From Trogon surrucura (lineage: Eukaryota > Chordata > Aves > Trogoniformes > Trogonidae): a stretch of DNA of 64,000 bases. This document shows, piece by piece, positions 26,091-37,489 of this stretch (positions are counted from its first letter, which is position 1; every line of letters begins with the position of its first letter). The stretch is taken from assembly GCA_020746105.1 (NCBI GenBank), contig CM036626.1, forward strand, positions 12,914,001 to 12,978,000, in the 5' to 3' direction. The notes beneath the pieces were generated by a model. That model was not told where the DNA came from. It was given only the letters and a program-made list of their open reading frames with translations, and did not search any database. The position numbers and the translations under genes were made by a program.

Positions 26091-27671
26091 ATGGAAGGAG
26101 ATCCTTCTCCAGCAGAAATATCATCCTCTTCTGCTCATGACGAGCTGGGCCAGTCAGGAGACAAGACTTTTCCTGCCCCTCCGGGACAGCAGAAAGGAGT
26201 AACCTTTGAGAGTGGCCTCTCACTCCTGTGCTTTCCACAAAAGCTTTGGAAAATGCTGGAAAGCAACGAGTTCCAGTCCATTTGGTGGAGCAAGAATGGA
26301 AAATGTGTGGCCATCAATGAGGATCTTTTCAAAGAGGAGGTCCTGGGCAGGCAAGGATCTCTCCAAATTTTTGCCACCCGAAAGATGAAGACCTTCATTC
26401 GACAACTGAACCACTATGGATTCACCAAACTACAACAGGATTATGAAAGATCTGCCTTCCTGCCTGAATTCTTGGCAGAAGAAACAGCAATTTCTGCCCA
26501 CAGCCAGGTACAGCAGTTGCTCTGCACATCAGCTAACGCTCACAATAGTCTGGGGGGAGAGATGGACCTTCACATCAAATCAGGCCTTGCAGTCAAGGAG
26601 ATGGGGCTGGTAGTGAGCAGTCTGGTTTTAATTTCCTTTTCAGGTCCTTTTAAGGAAGGTTTGAGTTAGTCTTTCTGACTACTAGAAACTCGGGTAAAAT
26701 ACAGTTCAGCTACACGCACTGAGTTTGAACCCTTTAAATTGAAAGACAGACTCATTGTAATCGGATTTCTCTAAATGTCCTTGCTATGCATCTTGCTGTA
26801 CCAAACCTGAAACCTTCCTGTGGCATCTGTGAATGCCGAGTAGATACTGCTCAGGACGACAGTATTACCTGCCTGCTCATATCCACACTGGAGTTGCTGA
26901 ACATTCATGGTATCTGGCATTCAAAAGCCATTCTTGTGCTTTTGAAAACCTTGCACTGTTCTGCTTCCATATGGCAAAAACCCAGGGGCAGTGATGACTG
27001 AACAGAACCATCGTGTAACATTTTAGCCTGAGCTTTTGGTTTCAGATGCCCCTGAGAGGTGTTTTTGACATCCATGCTCATCTTTTGCACTTCAGAGTCT
27101 CAGTTCTTGTAAACTGGGGTTTTCCAGTCTTGGGATGGTGGCAACTAACTCTTGCTCTTTGGTTGTATTTTTTTTTTAGATACTCTACTACTACAATCCC
27201 ATCTTTAACAGGGAGAATCCCAACCTGCTGGAAAGGTGCAAGAGGAGAGTTGGAGTCAAACGGAGAGCAGAGGCTGCACTTGCGAGGGGTGAAAGCCAAC
27301 CCTCCAGAAGCTCAGATGATCAGCCTGCAGGGGACATGCAGGCATCACAGAGAGTGACCCCTCCCACCAAGCGACAGGCTAAAACACCTCCTGGCTGCGG
27401 CAACAACCGTCCATCTCCACCAGCAGCTGCTCCCGTGCTTCCAGGAGCTGCAGGAGCAGCAGGTCATGAGAAGGTCATCCCACCGGCTGCCTTCCTTCCA
27501 CCAGCACTCAGCAGTCAAACCCTGGAGGGCCTCCAGTGTGCTCCTCCTTCACAGTCTGCAGTGCCCATGGTGGCAACAGCCTCAGGTCTGCAGTGGCCAA
27601 GGCCACCGCACTGCCCCACGTGCACCTGCAGGCCAAACCCTGCCGATGAACACCAGCACGGCACATCCTAG
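26091..27671 (+). CDS. HSFY/HSFX-like heat-shock-factor-type transcription factor, two exons
   Basis: Coding exons 26091-26507 (139 codons) and 27180-27671 (163 codons plus stop), joined in phase 0 across a CAG|GTACAG donor and a T-rich TTTTTTTTAG acceptor; 302 residues. Residues about 47-160 form an HSF DNA-binding domain: FPQKLWKMLES, the WW pair in FQSIWWSKNG, INEDLF, and the recognition helix with FIRQLNHYGFTK (102-113). After the intron come YYYNPIFNRENPNLL and CKRRVGVKRR, the block that closes the domain in HSFY and HSFX, and the intron sits where those genes have theirs. There is no leucine-zipper trimerisation region; the tail is Pro/Ala/Ser-rich. These features match the HSFY/HSFX/HSF5 branch, often testis-expressed in mammals, rather than HSF1-4. 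Both exons are intact, so I call it a functional gene. An AATAAA follows 90 bases after the stop. The paralogue name is uncertain. Confidence 0.85.
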
Positions 27672-27760
27672 AGTTAGTAGCTAGTTGGTAGTGTCCAATT
27701 AATCTGTTGTAATAGATAGAGTTTAATACAGTTAGGAAGAAACAGCTTAGAGGAGTTGAC

Positions 27761-27766
27761 AATAAA
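27761..27766 (+). promoter_or_regulatory. Polyadenylation signal of the HSF-like gene
   Basis: AATAAA 90 bases after the stop codon, giving a short 3' untranslated region. Confidence 0.7.
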
Positions 27767-27789
27767 CTGTTGGAACGCTAAACCTCTCC

Positions 27790-28985
27790 CAGTTGTCCTG
27801 CCCTCTTTGCACAGCACAGCCCCAGGGTGCGTTCCTATTTCCACCCACAGACCAAGCAAAAGCAACTGCTCTGCCACCAGCTGATCCATTTCTGAGAAAA
27901 TCCCAGCCTGGGTTCTTAGCATTAGGGAGTAAAAGGCAGGGTGAGGGGTGCATGATGCATGCACTGGCGATGCTCTTCACCATGACATCTCTAAATGAGA
28001 GGTCCTCTCTTCTGCAGATACGTTCTCCTGTGTCCATGCCAGGAGACCAGCAGCTCACAAGTCCTGGCACTCTTCAGGTGTCATGGCTGGGCTAGAGCCA
28101 TGACTAAGCTTTTACAAGGAAAAGGCAACCCAGCAACTGAAGCAAGAACCTCTGATAAGAGCATTTGCTGAGCCCCAGTTTAGCAAAGCATTTAAACTAG
28201 ATGCTGCTTCATGCTGCTCTTCCTTTCCACTGAGACCTGGCCCATCTTGCACGCTGCCACGGATGGTCCGTGCTTTGCAGCAGCTTAGATTAACCAGCAT
28301 CAGAAATAAGGGTGCACGTTTGTAAGGCCCCAGTAAACACACAGTGCAGTCACATCACAAAGAGATTTCCCAAGTAAGGGCCTAAGGTCAAAGAGTTCAG
28401 TACGTGATTTCCCTGCCCCAAGCAGAACAACCAGATGAAGATGCCAACAGCTTCATCTAAGCTGGACAGGGGAAGCAGTCTTTCTCCTGATCGCTTTAAA
28501 ATAGGTATTGCTGAGTCAGCAGCCTGAGTTACAGAAATCTGTTAAAAAGGAGAGGCCAACAGGGAGTGGGAGGTAGAAAAAATATGTAGGACAAGAGAGG
28601 GTGATGTTTCCTACCATCCCAGGGCTGAACTGGCTTGCTTAGAGTCATCCAAGAGAAAAAAAATCGAACTGGGAACACACTGCAGCCCTGCTTGCCTAGA
28701 GAGGAGCAGTGGGTCCCACCCGCCTCCAGCCACAGCCACACACGCACATCTTTTCACCCCTTGCTGGCCGCTCCCCCTCATTACCCCTTTCCTTGTCCTC
28801 TCCCCCCATTAACCCCCACCCTATGTTCTTTCCCATAAATTTTCATTTCTTTCTGGCTTCTCTCAGGTGTTTGCTCCCGGACTCCCTGATCCAACACAAG
28901 CATCTCCAGGTACTGCCGGTGTTACTGGGTGATCCTCCGTCCCCAAAACCTGCAGAATACAAGGAGACACTTGCCCATGCTTACC
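27790..28985. other. Convergent intergenic gap between the HSF-like gene and HYAL1
   Basis: The HSF-like gene ends from the left and HYAL1 ends from the right, so about 1.2 kb separates two polyadenylation sites. I see no gene here. The right part is C-rich, pyrimidine-biased and marks the change to the GC-rich half of the window. Confidence 0.5.
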
Positions 28986-28988
28986 ATT

Positions 28989-28994
28989 TTTATT
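28989..28994 (-). promoter_or_regulatory. Polyadenylation signal of HYAL1
   Basis: AATAAA on the minus strand, about 70 bases after the HYAL1 stop. Confidence 0.7.
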
Positions 28995-29065
28995 AGCAGC
29001 CCCACAGCTAGGTTCTCAATCCCACAGTGAGGGTGCTGGGGTACAGGGTGGTGTCACCCTGTGAG

Positions 29066-30588
29066 TCACTTGGTGAAGCCCTGGGTGCTGCAGTGGGGTC
29101 CCTGCCAGTTGTCGTAGCACTGGCAGCTGAACTCGTCAGCCAGCCGGGAGACATCGTTGCCAGACTCCACGCTCTGGGCCACGAGCCAGGGCTTGCCGGC
29201 TTGCAAGTCGATGGTGAAGCGGGAGGTGTCGAGGTGGAGGAAGCCCTGCTTGTTCTCCTGGCGCACACAGCGTCCCTGGCCGGAGCACAGGCTCCTGCTG
29301 CACAGATCAGCGCTGGCCGTCACATTGACAACGTAGTGCCCCAGGGGCCCCTCCACGTAGTCCTTCAACCTCAGGCACATCTCCTGCAATGGTATGCAGT
29401 GTCACAGCTCCACATTCCCAGAGGACAGGGTAGGGTGGGTCACTGAAGGCAGTGCCACCCACCGTACTCACCTTGGAGGTGCTGTAGTTGGAGCTGCCCC
29501 AGAGGACGATGCCAGCTGCACCCTGGGCTGCACTCTCCCCAATGGTATTTATCAGGTCCTCCTGCACCCAAGGGGAGAGGAGAAGTCAACAGTGCTCAAA
29601 GTCCCTGTGCCACCCCAGCAGAGCTAAAGACTCCCCAGTGCAAAGCCCTCAGCCCAAGAGGTGCCCACCATCCCCATGTTCCCATCACCTCAGAGAGGAA
29701 GTCGATGGTGTGGTCGAAGACAATCTGGGAGTAGGGCAGGACAGGAATGCCGGCATTGAGGACACCACGCTGGACAGCGAAAGCCTCGGCCACGCGGTGC
29801 CGGACGTAAGCAAGCACCTTGTCGGTGCTCTTGAGGCAGGGGGGTAGGTAGATGCTGGGGTAGAGTGCCCGGCTGCTCTCCCAGAGCCACCACAGCTCCT
29901 TGTTCCTCTGCTGCTCCACCACAGGGCACAACCCAGTGTAGGGCAGGCTGTCAAAGTCGTTGTTGTAGCAGTCGGGGAAGCCGTAGAAACCCCAGTAGCC
30001 ATCAGGACGGAGGGTCTCGCCCAGCTGCAAGGTCTGCTCCATGAAGTTACGGGCGCTCTGCTCAAACTGCTGCTTGGCCATCTCCTTCACCAGCTCGGGG
30101 GGCCACTGTGGGTGCTGCTGCCGCACTAGCTCCTCTGACTTCTGCTGGTAGATGTCCATAGAGGCCCAGTTGCGGATCCACAGCGGGCGCCACTTCTCCC
30201 AGTCAATGACAGCCAGCCCACCATAGGCAGGGCTGGAGAGGGTGACCTTGATGTCCTGGGTGGCCTGGCTGAGGTGGGCCTGCAGGCTGGCATTTTGGGG
30301 GAGCCCTCCGTTCACCGGCACCCCCTCAGATGTGTAGTAGGGGAGGAGCCCCAGCTCCTTGATGTAGAAGAGGGTGATGTCCTGACCCATGAAGGACTCC
30401 TGGTCATTGGCCAACACGTCAAAAACCTCCAGGTTGAGGGTGATATTGTACTCCATGGCGCAGTGCTCTGAAGGAATGTTCCAGATGGTGACGAAAGGGC
30501 GGTTGATGAGCACAGGGCCAGGCCCCCCAGCACAGATCGGGGCAAGGAGGAGCAGTAGAAGGACCCAGGAGCACCACCCTGATGCCAT
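29066..30588 (-). CDS. HYAL1: HYAL1, lysosomal hyaluronidase
   Basis: Three coding exons: 30588-29689 (300 codons), 29561-29472 (30 codons) and 29383-29066, all phase 0; 435 residues, the length of the human enzyme. The ATG at 30588 is in a strong context (CACCATGG) and opens a signal peptide (WVLLLLLLAPICAGG). The GH56 catalytic motif GLAVIDWEKWRP places the acid pair at Asp129 and Glu131, the same numbers as in human HYAL1. WGFYGFPDCYNNDF and YPSIYLPP are further family blocks. The C-terminal EGF-like module has the usual cysteines (CSRSLCSGQGRC, then CQCYDNWQGPHC), and there is no GPI tail, consistent with a soluble lysosomal or secreted enzyme that cuts hyaluronan. GFYGFPDCYN, TLQLG and RVAEAF favour HYAL1 over HYAL3. 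It lies downstream of HYAL2 in the same orientation, as in mammals. Confidence 0.93.
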
Positions 30589-30752
30589 GGTGCTGGCAGG
30601 CACAGGATGGGTCCTGGAGCTGCCTGGAGAGAGCTGAGACAGGCTGAGATTAGGGCAGACCTCAACGCTTTTATCCCTAGCCCAAAACGGGCCGGCGTTA
30701 ATCCACACCCCCGTTCCCAGACCGTACCAGCCACCCAGGGTCACCCAGCTCC

Positions 30753-30760
30753 TCACGTGA
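30753..30760. promoter_or_regulatory. CLEAR/E-box motif upstream of HYAL1
   Basis: Palindromic TCACGTGA about 165 bases before the HYAL1 start codon. It matches the core of the CLEAR element bound by TFEB/TFE3, which control lysosomal genes. Whether it lies before or within the 5' leader is not known. Confidence 0.4.
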
Positions 30761-30829
30761 AGTCCCCAAAGTTATCAGCAGGCAGAGCCCAGCACGGCAG
30801 CCGCGGAGCGGGAACAGCAGCAGCGCCAG

Positions 30830-31430
30830 CCCCACTTAATGACTGGTGGCAGCGGGAATGCGCCGAGTCAACACCCGCTGACCAGCGGCGAGAGGGCTGG
30901 GAAGACAAACAGACACGGCGGGGGGGCAAGGTCACAGTGAGAGACGTGGGCTGCGCCGGGCGGGGACGCGCAGAGCGTTGGCCGGCAGGAGGAGGGCACT
31001 GCCGGGAGAGAGCTCATAGCGCCGGGCAGGAGACAGCCCAGCCAACGGTAGTGGCACAGGAGGGCACCGCCGGCGGACACGCGTGGCGCAGGGCAGCGGC
31101 GTCCGGGAACGCTCGCGCCACCGGGGAGGGTGTCCCGGCCCCGCTCCCGGGCCCTGCCGTGCCCACGCGCCGCGGGGCGGGCCCGATCCGGTGTCTCCGG
31201 CGGGAGGCGGGGCTAAAGCACCCGGGGGCGTGGTCACGACCGGTGCAAACGGCGAGAGGCGCTCTGATTGGGCGGGGGGCGTGGCCAAGGAGATCGCGGG
31301 GCGGTGCCGCGGCAGCCTCCACGTGGGTGGCCCGACCGCGGCTCCGGCTCGGCGGGACAGCGGCCCCACGGCGGGGGCTGCAATCCCCGCAGCGCTTGCC
31401 CCGAGCCGCACACCGGCACCTACAGTCCAC
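30830..31430. promoter_or_regulatory. CpG island, probable HYAL1 promoter
   Basis: CpG-dense segment between the 5' end of the HYAL1 coding region and the 3' end of HYAL2. It contains an inverted CCAAT box (TGATTGG, 31,264-31,270), a GC box (GGGCGGGG) and a CACGTG at about 31,320. Position and orientation fit the HYAL1 promoter, probably with a non-coding first exon. Confidence 0.6.
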
Positions 31431-31537
31431 TCCGTGCAGACTAGCCTGAGAGGAGGGCTAGGCAACACTAGTGTAACCTGTGCTCACCCCCCACTCCAGT
31501 CCAAATCAGCCCATACCCCACTCAAACTCCACCCAGC

Positions 31538-31543
31538 TTTATT
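31538..31543 (-). promoter_or_regulatory. Polyadenylation signal of HYAL2
   Basis: AATAAA on the minus strand, about 345 bases past the HYAL2 stop. Confidence 0.65.
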
Positions 31544-31887
31544 CGAGGTAAAGCACTTCGGTGTGGGGCAGCACACAGGGGGCTCAGCACCACACAGCAC
31601 CCGCTCCTTGCCCCCATGAGCCCCTTGCCCCCATCCCTCTCCTTACAACAGGAGAAGGGTCCCCCTCCCTGCCACCCTCCATCCCCATTGGGGGGGCACC
31701 TGCCCCACAGCAAGGAGGGCAGCAGTCGGGCAACTATAGACCTCTCACCCCATGGTGAGGGGCAGCCCCCCCCATAATGAGCTGCCTGCCTCGCAGGCAG
31801 GGTAGGGATATCTTAAAACAGGTCGCCTACACCACCACAGAAAGGGGGTGCCAGGGGTGCTAGCTCAGTCCAGGGGAAGGGGGGAAT

Positions 31888-34095
31888 TTAGCACCAGCTT
31901 GCAAGTAGCAACAGCACCCCAAGTCCCAGCGGTGCCAGGGGGTCAGGTGCAGCATTGTGGGGGCCCGCGGGCACCTGGCAGCTGCTGCCCTGCCAGCCCT
32001 GGTAGCAGTGGCAGTGGAAGTTGGTCCGTAGGAAAAGGATGTCAGCAGCGGACAGATGGCCCTCGGCCCAGAAGAGGGGGCGCTGCGGGTGGTCCCCATC
32101 CCGGCGCCGCAACTGGAAGCTCGTGGAGTTGAGGTGGAGAAAGACATCAGCAGTGCTGTCCTGGCGCAGGCAGCGGCCTCGGCCCTCACACAGCTTCGTG
32201 CTGCAGAGCTGCGCCGCCGTTGTGACATTGACAATGTAGCGGCCCAGGTCTTCCTCCAGGTAGTTCTTCATGATCTGGCAAGAATCCTGGGGGAAGGGGG
32301 GCATGTTAGGGTCCCACAGGAAGAGAAGCATCCCGGATGGTGCAGACATCCCAGCCTCAAGCCACTGGTCTCACTCTGGGGGCAGGTGACACCACCACCC
32401 TCAATCATCTACCTTCCCAGAAGCATGCCAGCTCCAAACGTACCCGGTTTTTGGTGAAGTCTGCATCGCCCCAGAAAATGGCTCCAGCTGCACCCAGCGC
32501 TGCACTCTCTCCGATGGTGGAGATCAGGTCCGGCTGTGGGGACAGAGCCCGGTTAGTGCCCACAGACACCACAGAGCACTCACACCCCAACATAGTGCAC
32601 CCCAAAGAGCCCACTGTGGGGCTGCAGGACACTGGGAGGAGGAAACTGTCCCAGCTTCTTTGGGACAAGGCTCCCCACCACCGCCCTCCTCCCCCAGGGG
32701 CTACACAAGCACAGCACAGGGTCTGTGGGCTCAGGTATCCCAGAGTCTCTGCTGCCAGGATCCACGAGTGCTGCAGCACCTTCCAGGCATGTCCCTGGTG
32801 AGGGTGACCATTGGTGTCAGCCTTGCTGCCAGATACCTTGCCCATAACAGAGGCAGTATGGGCCACCCCATCATTCACCCACAGAACGGCTGAGCTGAGG
32901 GGGTCCCCACACTAAGACACCACCCCTGGGAGGGAGGGAGGCAGAGGTGGCATTCCTTCCTGCTCCCTGAGGCTAGCCCCATACCAAAGGGTGCTCCTCC
33001 CCAGCCACAAGGAGACAGCCAAACCATGGGGTGCCAGCAGCACCACGAGGGTGGACACCAGCCTTCAGAGCCACCCTGCTCCAGGGCAGCAAGACGGTAC
33101 ACAGCCAGATGGACCATGCCAAAGCACAGGCACCCAAGGCTTGGGATACGGACATCCCAGAGGCACAGTCCTACCTGGCTGAGCACGTTCAGCCTGCGGA
33201 TATAGGTGGGCCGAGTGTAGACAAAGACGGGAAGGGAGTAGCCATCGTGGTGCTGCTGTGAGATGCGCATGGCTTCCATCACTCGTGCCCGCACAAACTT
33301 GCGGCTGTTGGGGGTGGAGGCCAGGAGCAGGTCGAGGTAGATGGAGGGGTAGAGGGCCATGCTTTCCCTCCAGAGCCACGCCAGCTGGTCATTGCGTGTC
33401 TTCTCCACATCTGGGCACTGCCCGGTGTAGCTTTCCTTGTTTTTGCTGTAGTCATGGTTGTAGCAGTCGGGAAAGAGGTAGAACCCCCAGAGTTGCTTGG
33501 GTCGGAAGCTCTTGGCCACCTGCAGGGTGCTCACCATGAACTGCCGGGCAGCCGACTCAAACTCAAACACTGCCTGCTTGTTCACCTCCTCCCGGGACCA
33601 GGTGGGCTGCCGCTGGTACACCAGGTGCTGCGACACCTCCCGGTAGATGTCTTTGGGCTTCCAGTTGCGAGCCCAGATGGGCCGCCACTCCTCCCAGTCG
33701 ATGACGGCCAGTCCCTCTTTGTCGGACGAGCGGATGTACTTGCCGATGCCCTCCTGGAGACGGGTGAGGTGCTCAGACAGGCTGCTGTTCTGGGGGACGC
33801 CGCCGTTGACGGCCACTTGCTGCCTGGTGTAGTAGGGGTAGAGCCCCAGACGCTCCTTGTAGAAGATGGTGAGGTTCTGCCCCACGAAGCCCTCGTTGGG
33901 GGAGGCCTGCACGTCGAAGATGCTTAAGTCGAGGGACACCTGGAAGCGGGGCTTGCAGTCCTGGGTGGGCACGTTCCAGGCCACCAGGAAGGGACGGCGG
34001 GTGAACAGCGGGGCGGCTGCCGGCTTCTCGGGGGGCTGCCAGGCCAGGGCCAGCAGGGCCAGCCAGGGCACCGCCACCGCGCAGCCCCCGCGCAT
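31888..34095 (-). CDS. HYAL2: HYAL2, GPI-anchored hyaluronidase
   Basis: Three coding exons: 34095-33175 (307 codons), 32533-32444 (30 codons) and 32286-31888, all phase 0; 469 residues (human 473). The ATG opens a signal peptide (VAVPWLALLALAW). The GH56 motif GLAVIDWEEWRP puts the catalytic acid pair at Asp133 and Glu135, as in human HYAL2. PTQDCKPRF, DVQASPNEGFV, FYLFPDCYNHDY and TRPTY(I)RRL are HYAL2-type blocks. The C-terminal EGF-like module (CSTKLCEGRGRC, CHCYQGWQGSSC) is followed by a short spacer and a hydrophobic end (LAPLGLGVLLLLASWC), the layout of a GPI-attachment signal. The protein cuts high-mass hyaluronan at the cell surface. The exon plan is identical to the neighbouring HYAL1, pointing to tandem duplication. 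Confidence 0.97.
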
Positions 34096-34119
34096 CCTGC
34101 CCGACGGGGGCCTGGGGGC

Positions 34120-34800
34120 AGCGGCGAGAGGGGGTCAGGAGGAGGTGCACAGGTAGGGGGTGGCTCTGCCCGCACCCCCCAAAGCGGACCTTGCCCCAAG
34201 CTCCCTCCCAGGACAGAGGAGTCCCGGGGGGTGCAGGCAGAACCCGCAGGGGGCTGGTTCCCAGGAATCCCGGTCCCAAACGGCTCCGCTCAGTCCCGGT
34301 CCTCCCTGCCGCTCCGCCTCGCAGCCCGCCGCTCCCCCCGGCTGCCGGCGCCGCCTTTGTCCGAGACCGGCACACAAAGCGCCGGGGCGCGGCGCGGCCC
34401 CCCTGCTCCCCCGCCCGGCTCTCACCGACGTTCACGCCATCCCCCGCCACGGGCTCACACCAGCACCGCCTCCCCGCCGCCCGCTTTAAACTCCCCGGCG
34501 CGCACCACCCGCGGGGGCCGCCCCGCTCCGGTCCGCCGGGTCCCGCCCCCGCCCGACCGGCTGGCGGCGCCCACCACCGCAGGGCAACGCGGAGACCTCC
34601 GACAGAGGACACCTCCCCACGTCCCCCTCCACGCACACCCCTGGGGGGCCGCGGCACCGGGCAAGGCGCGTCAACTCCCCCTCCCCGTCCCACCGGGCTT
34701 GGTACGGCCCGGGAGGCCGTATGCCCCTCCCGCGCGGCGGAAGGGGGCGTGGCGTGGCCGCGGGGCGCCGGCAGGGGGCGCAGCGGGGCGCCGGGGGAGA
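34120..34800. promoter_or_regulatory. CpG island at the HYAL2 5' end
   Basis: CpG-dense stretch directly upstream of the HYAL2 start codon with several GC boxes. It contains the presumed promoter and 5' leader. Confidence 0.65.
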
Positions 34801-34804
34801 CACC

Positions 34805-35270
34805 CCGAAACAGTGGTGACCCCCGGGAGGGTGGTGAGCCCAGGACAGAGGTGACCTTAAAGTGATGGTGACCCCAGAATGGCGGTGACCCCAGCGTGGC
34901 GGTGACCCCAGGATCAGTCACTCCAAAATGCTGGTGAACCCAGAACTGTAGTGACTTCAAGATCATGGTCACTGCTAAACCAGTGGTGACCCCAGGATCA
35001 TGGTGTCCCCAGCGTGGTGGTGACCCCAGGATGGTGTCCCCTGGATGGTGGTGACCCCAGGATGGTGTACCCTGGGTGGTGGTGACTCCAGGATGGTGTA
35101 CCCTGGGTGGTTGGTGGTGAACCCTGGAACAGTAATGACCCCAGGATGGTGATCCAAGGATCATGGTATCCCCAAAATGGTGGTGATGCCCACGGCAGTG
35201 ACAACCCTATAATGGTGGTGTCCCCAGGGCGGCAATGACATCAGAATATTGGTGACCCCACAAGAGCAGT
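34805..35270. repeat. Degenerate minisatellite upstream of HYAL2
   Basis: About 460 bases of imperfect tandem copies of a unit near 20 bases with the core GTGGTGACCCCAGGAT. Copies vary in length and sequence; the central part (35,000-35,110) is most regular. It creates a long but meaningless minus-strand open frame reading into HYAL2. Confidence 0.85.
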
Positions 35271-37480
35271 GTCCCTGAATAGCGGTGTCTGCAGGCGGTG
35301 CTGTCCCCTGGGTGGTGCCGTTCCATGCTGGGCAGGACGTCCTGTACAGGGTCGGTCAGTCAGTGCTGCTGACTCAGCTCTGACCCCTCAGATTTCCTGC
35401 CGGGGGTGGGGGGGGACGAAAAAGACCAGGGGACAGCAAAGCTCGGGGGGTTTCCTTCCCTAGGTGCCGCCAAGCCTCTGGCAAGTTCTGCCAGGTAGGC
35501 AGCAGGGCAGACAGGGCTCAAGGACCAGCCATGGGGCAGCCCCCACGTCCCGCCTGGCCCCTGTGGGCTGGGGACAATCAGGGTGTCCCTGTGGAGGAAG
35601 CGCCAGGGCCAGAGCGCGAGGGTGTGCCGGGGCTGGCGGGGGAAGGAAACAGGGTTGAATCTGCGGAAGTGCTCCCCGGCCGCCCGCCTGCTCCCGGGAG
35701 AGTGGGTGGGACGCCGAGGCCGGCATTGTTTGGTGCCGGCTCCCCAGTGCCAAGCCCATGGCTGCGGGCACACGCAGATGGCTCCAGTTATGGGGACATG
35801 CTTGCATGTCAGCTTTCATGACGAAGCTCCCACCGAGAGGATGACAGTACCACTGGGGACAGGCGCAGTGTCCAGGCCAGCCACCCCAAATCCGGACTGC
35901 GCCTCATGGCTGGGCCTGCGGGCAATGCTGGGCACCAGCCAGGAGAGGGGCAGGGAAGGTCAGCCACCGACCAGGCATTGGCTGAGAAAGTTCTCGAGGG
36001 AGATTGTAGGGAGCCAAGAAATCCCAGCACAGGCGGGTGCTGCCCTTCCCCTCTGGGCAGTAAACAGGCTCCCTTAGGCAGAGAAATGCCTAAAATTTTC
36101 CATCCTTTGCGGTCTTGAGTGCAGAGGGTAACCAACCCCGCCAGCACCACAGCGGCCAAAGGGGTCACAGCTTTCTGCTGCTGGAAATTCTCAACCTGCC
36201 ACCCCTTCAGGAGGGCTTGGCATTGCCTGCCTTGGTCTCCCTCCTCCCTTCCCACAGGGAAGACTCTGGTGAAAGGGTGTACCTGGACAGGTCCAGCCTC
36301 CCCTCTCCCATCTCATCGGCTGAGCATGAGATGATTTTAAGGCATTCCCAGCCAGGCATGGGGCAGCAGAGGTGGGGAGCAGCCAGGGAAGCCAAGCGGG
36401 CGGGCTGTCCTGTGCAGCAGTTGTGAATCCGCCGGATAACGGAGCGTTAGTCACATCCGCTCGTGCCAGGCAGGTCCAGACAAGGCGTGAGAGGAGATCC
36501 GCTCTGGGACGGAGTGGCCACGTGGCCAGAGGGGAGGTCAGCACCCACCTCTGCCCCGGGCCGGGGGCTGCAGGCACCACCCTGCCTCACAGGGACCAGG
36601 GTGGCTCCAGAGACGCTCAAGGGTTTGCCAAACGACACTGAGACATAACACCCTGTGCAGCTGCCCTGAGGCCACCATCATCCATCCCTCCCGGGGTTGG
36701 GGCCCTGACGGATTGATGAGCAAAAGTCCCAGAGCCTCGTCCCCCGCAAGCCAAAGCGCTGGCAGGACACACCACACCACTCACTCTCATTACAGCTTTC
36801 GTCAGTGGCTCGTTTCCAAGCCGGCTTGCGCGGAGGAAATGATGAGAGGTGGCAGTAGCCGGAGGAAAACATGTGCAGGGCTGCCGGGGCAGGACACAGG
36901 ACACAAAGTGAGATCACACTTACCCCATGGAGAGCCAGCACCAGGTCACGCCGGGTTCGAGAAACCTGTCAGGCCCCTAGTGATTAATGAGGCACTGATC
37001 TGGCAGGGAGGGTGATGAGTGGACAGGCAGATCCTCCCCCTGCAGGGCTCGGAGGGATGGGAAGAGATTGGCTTGATGCTCGGTTGCCCACGACACCAGG
37101 GTCCCTTACTGTCTCCCAGGTCCCTCCAGACCTTCCTCCCCATGTGGAGAGTGGCCTGAGCTCCAACCCTACTGGGCTAAGCAAGAAAATTACATATATT
37201 TAAACCAACACCTTTTAGTTACATATGTAAAGGAGGTCACAGCAATTTCAAGCAGTCACAGCCCAACAAAGCCACCAACTCCTGCTGGTGTGGTGTGTCA
37301 GACTGGAGCACCCAGGAACAGCTGTGACTCACAGCTCCTCCACCACCAGTTCAGCCAAAACATCCCCTCCCAAAAAACTAGGTGGCTCAAAGTGCCAAGG
37401 GCAAACACACCTGCATAGCAAAGCCCACCTTCTCTCAGCTTTCCAGTAAGACAGCTCTTGGACCTGCAGGCTCTACAAAT
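35271..37480. other. Intergenic DNA between HYAL2 and TUSC2
   Basis: GC-rich unique sequence without an identifiable exon, RNA gene or mobile element. Overlapping open frames on both strands are those expected from low stop-codon density. Confidence 0.45.
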
Positions 37481-37483
37481 AAT

Positions 37484-37489
37484 TTTATT
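37484..37489 (-). promoter_or_regulatory. Candidate distal polyadenylation signal of TUSC2
   Basis: AATAAA on the minus strand in an AT-rich island (CAATAAAATTATTTG), the first good signal found downstream of TUSC2. Using it would give a 3' untranslated region of about 2.7 kb, covering 37.47-40.17 kb. Shorter ends may exist. Confidence 0.4.

Noticed and set aside
29027..29446. 139-codon plus-strand frame across the HYAL1 3' end
   Set aside because: Antisense shadow of HYAL1 exon 3; the minus strand carries the conserved EGF-like module.
33773..35164. 463-codon minus-strand open frame overlapping HYAL2 exon 1
   Set aside because: Its upper half is translated minisatellite and its lower half is HYAL2 exon 1 in the wrong frame; it exists because the repeat has no stop codon.
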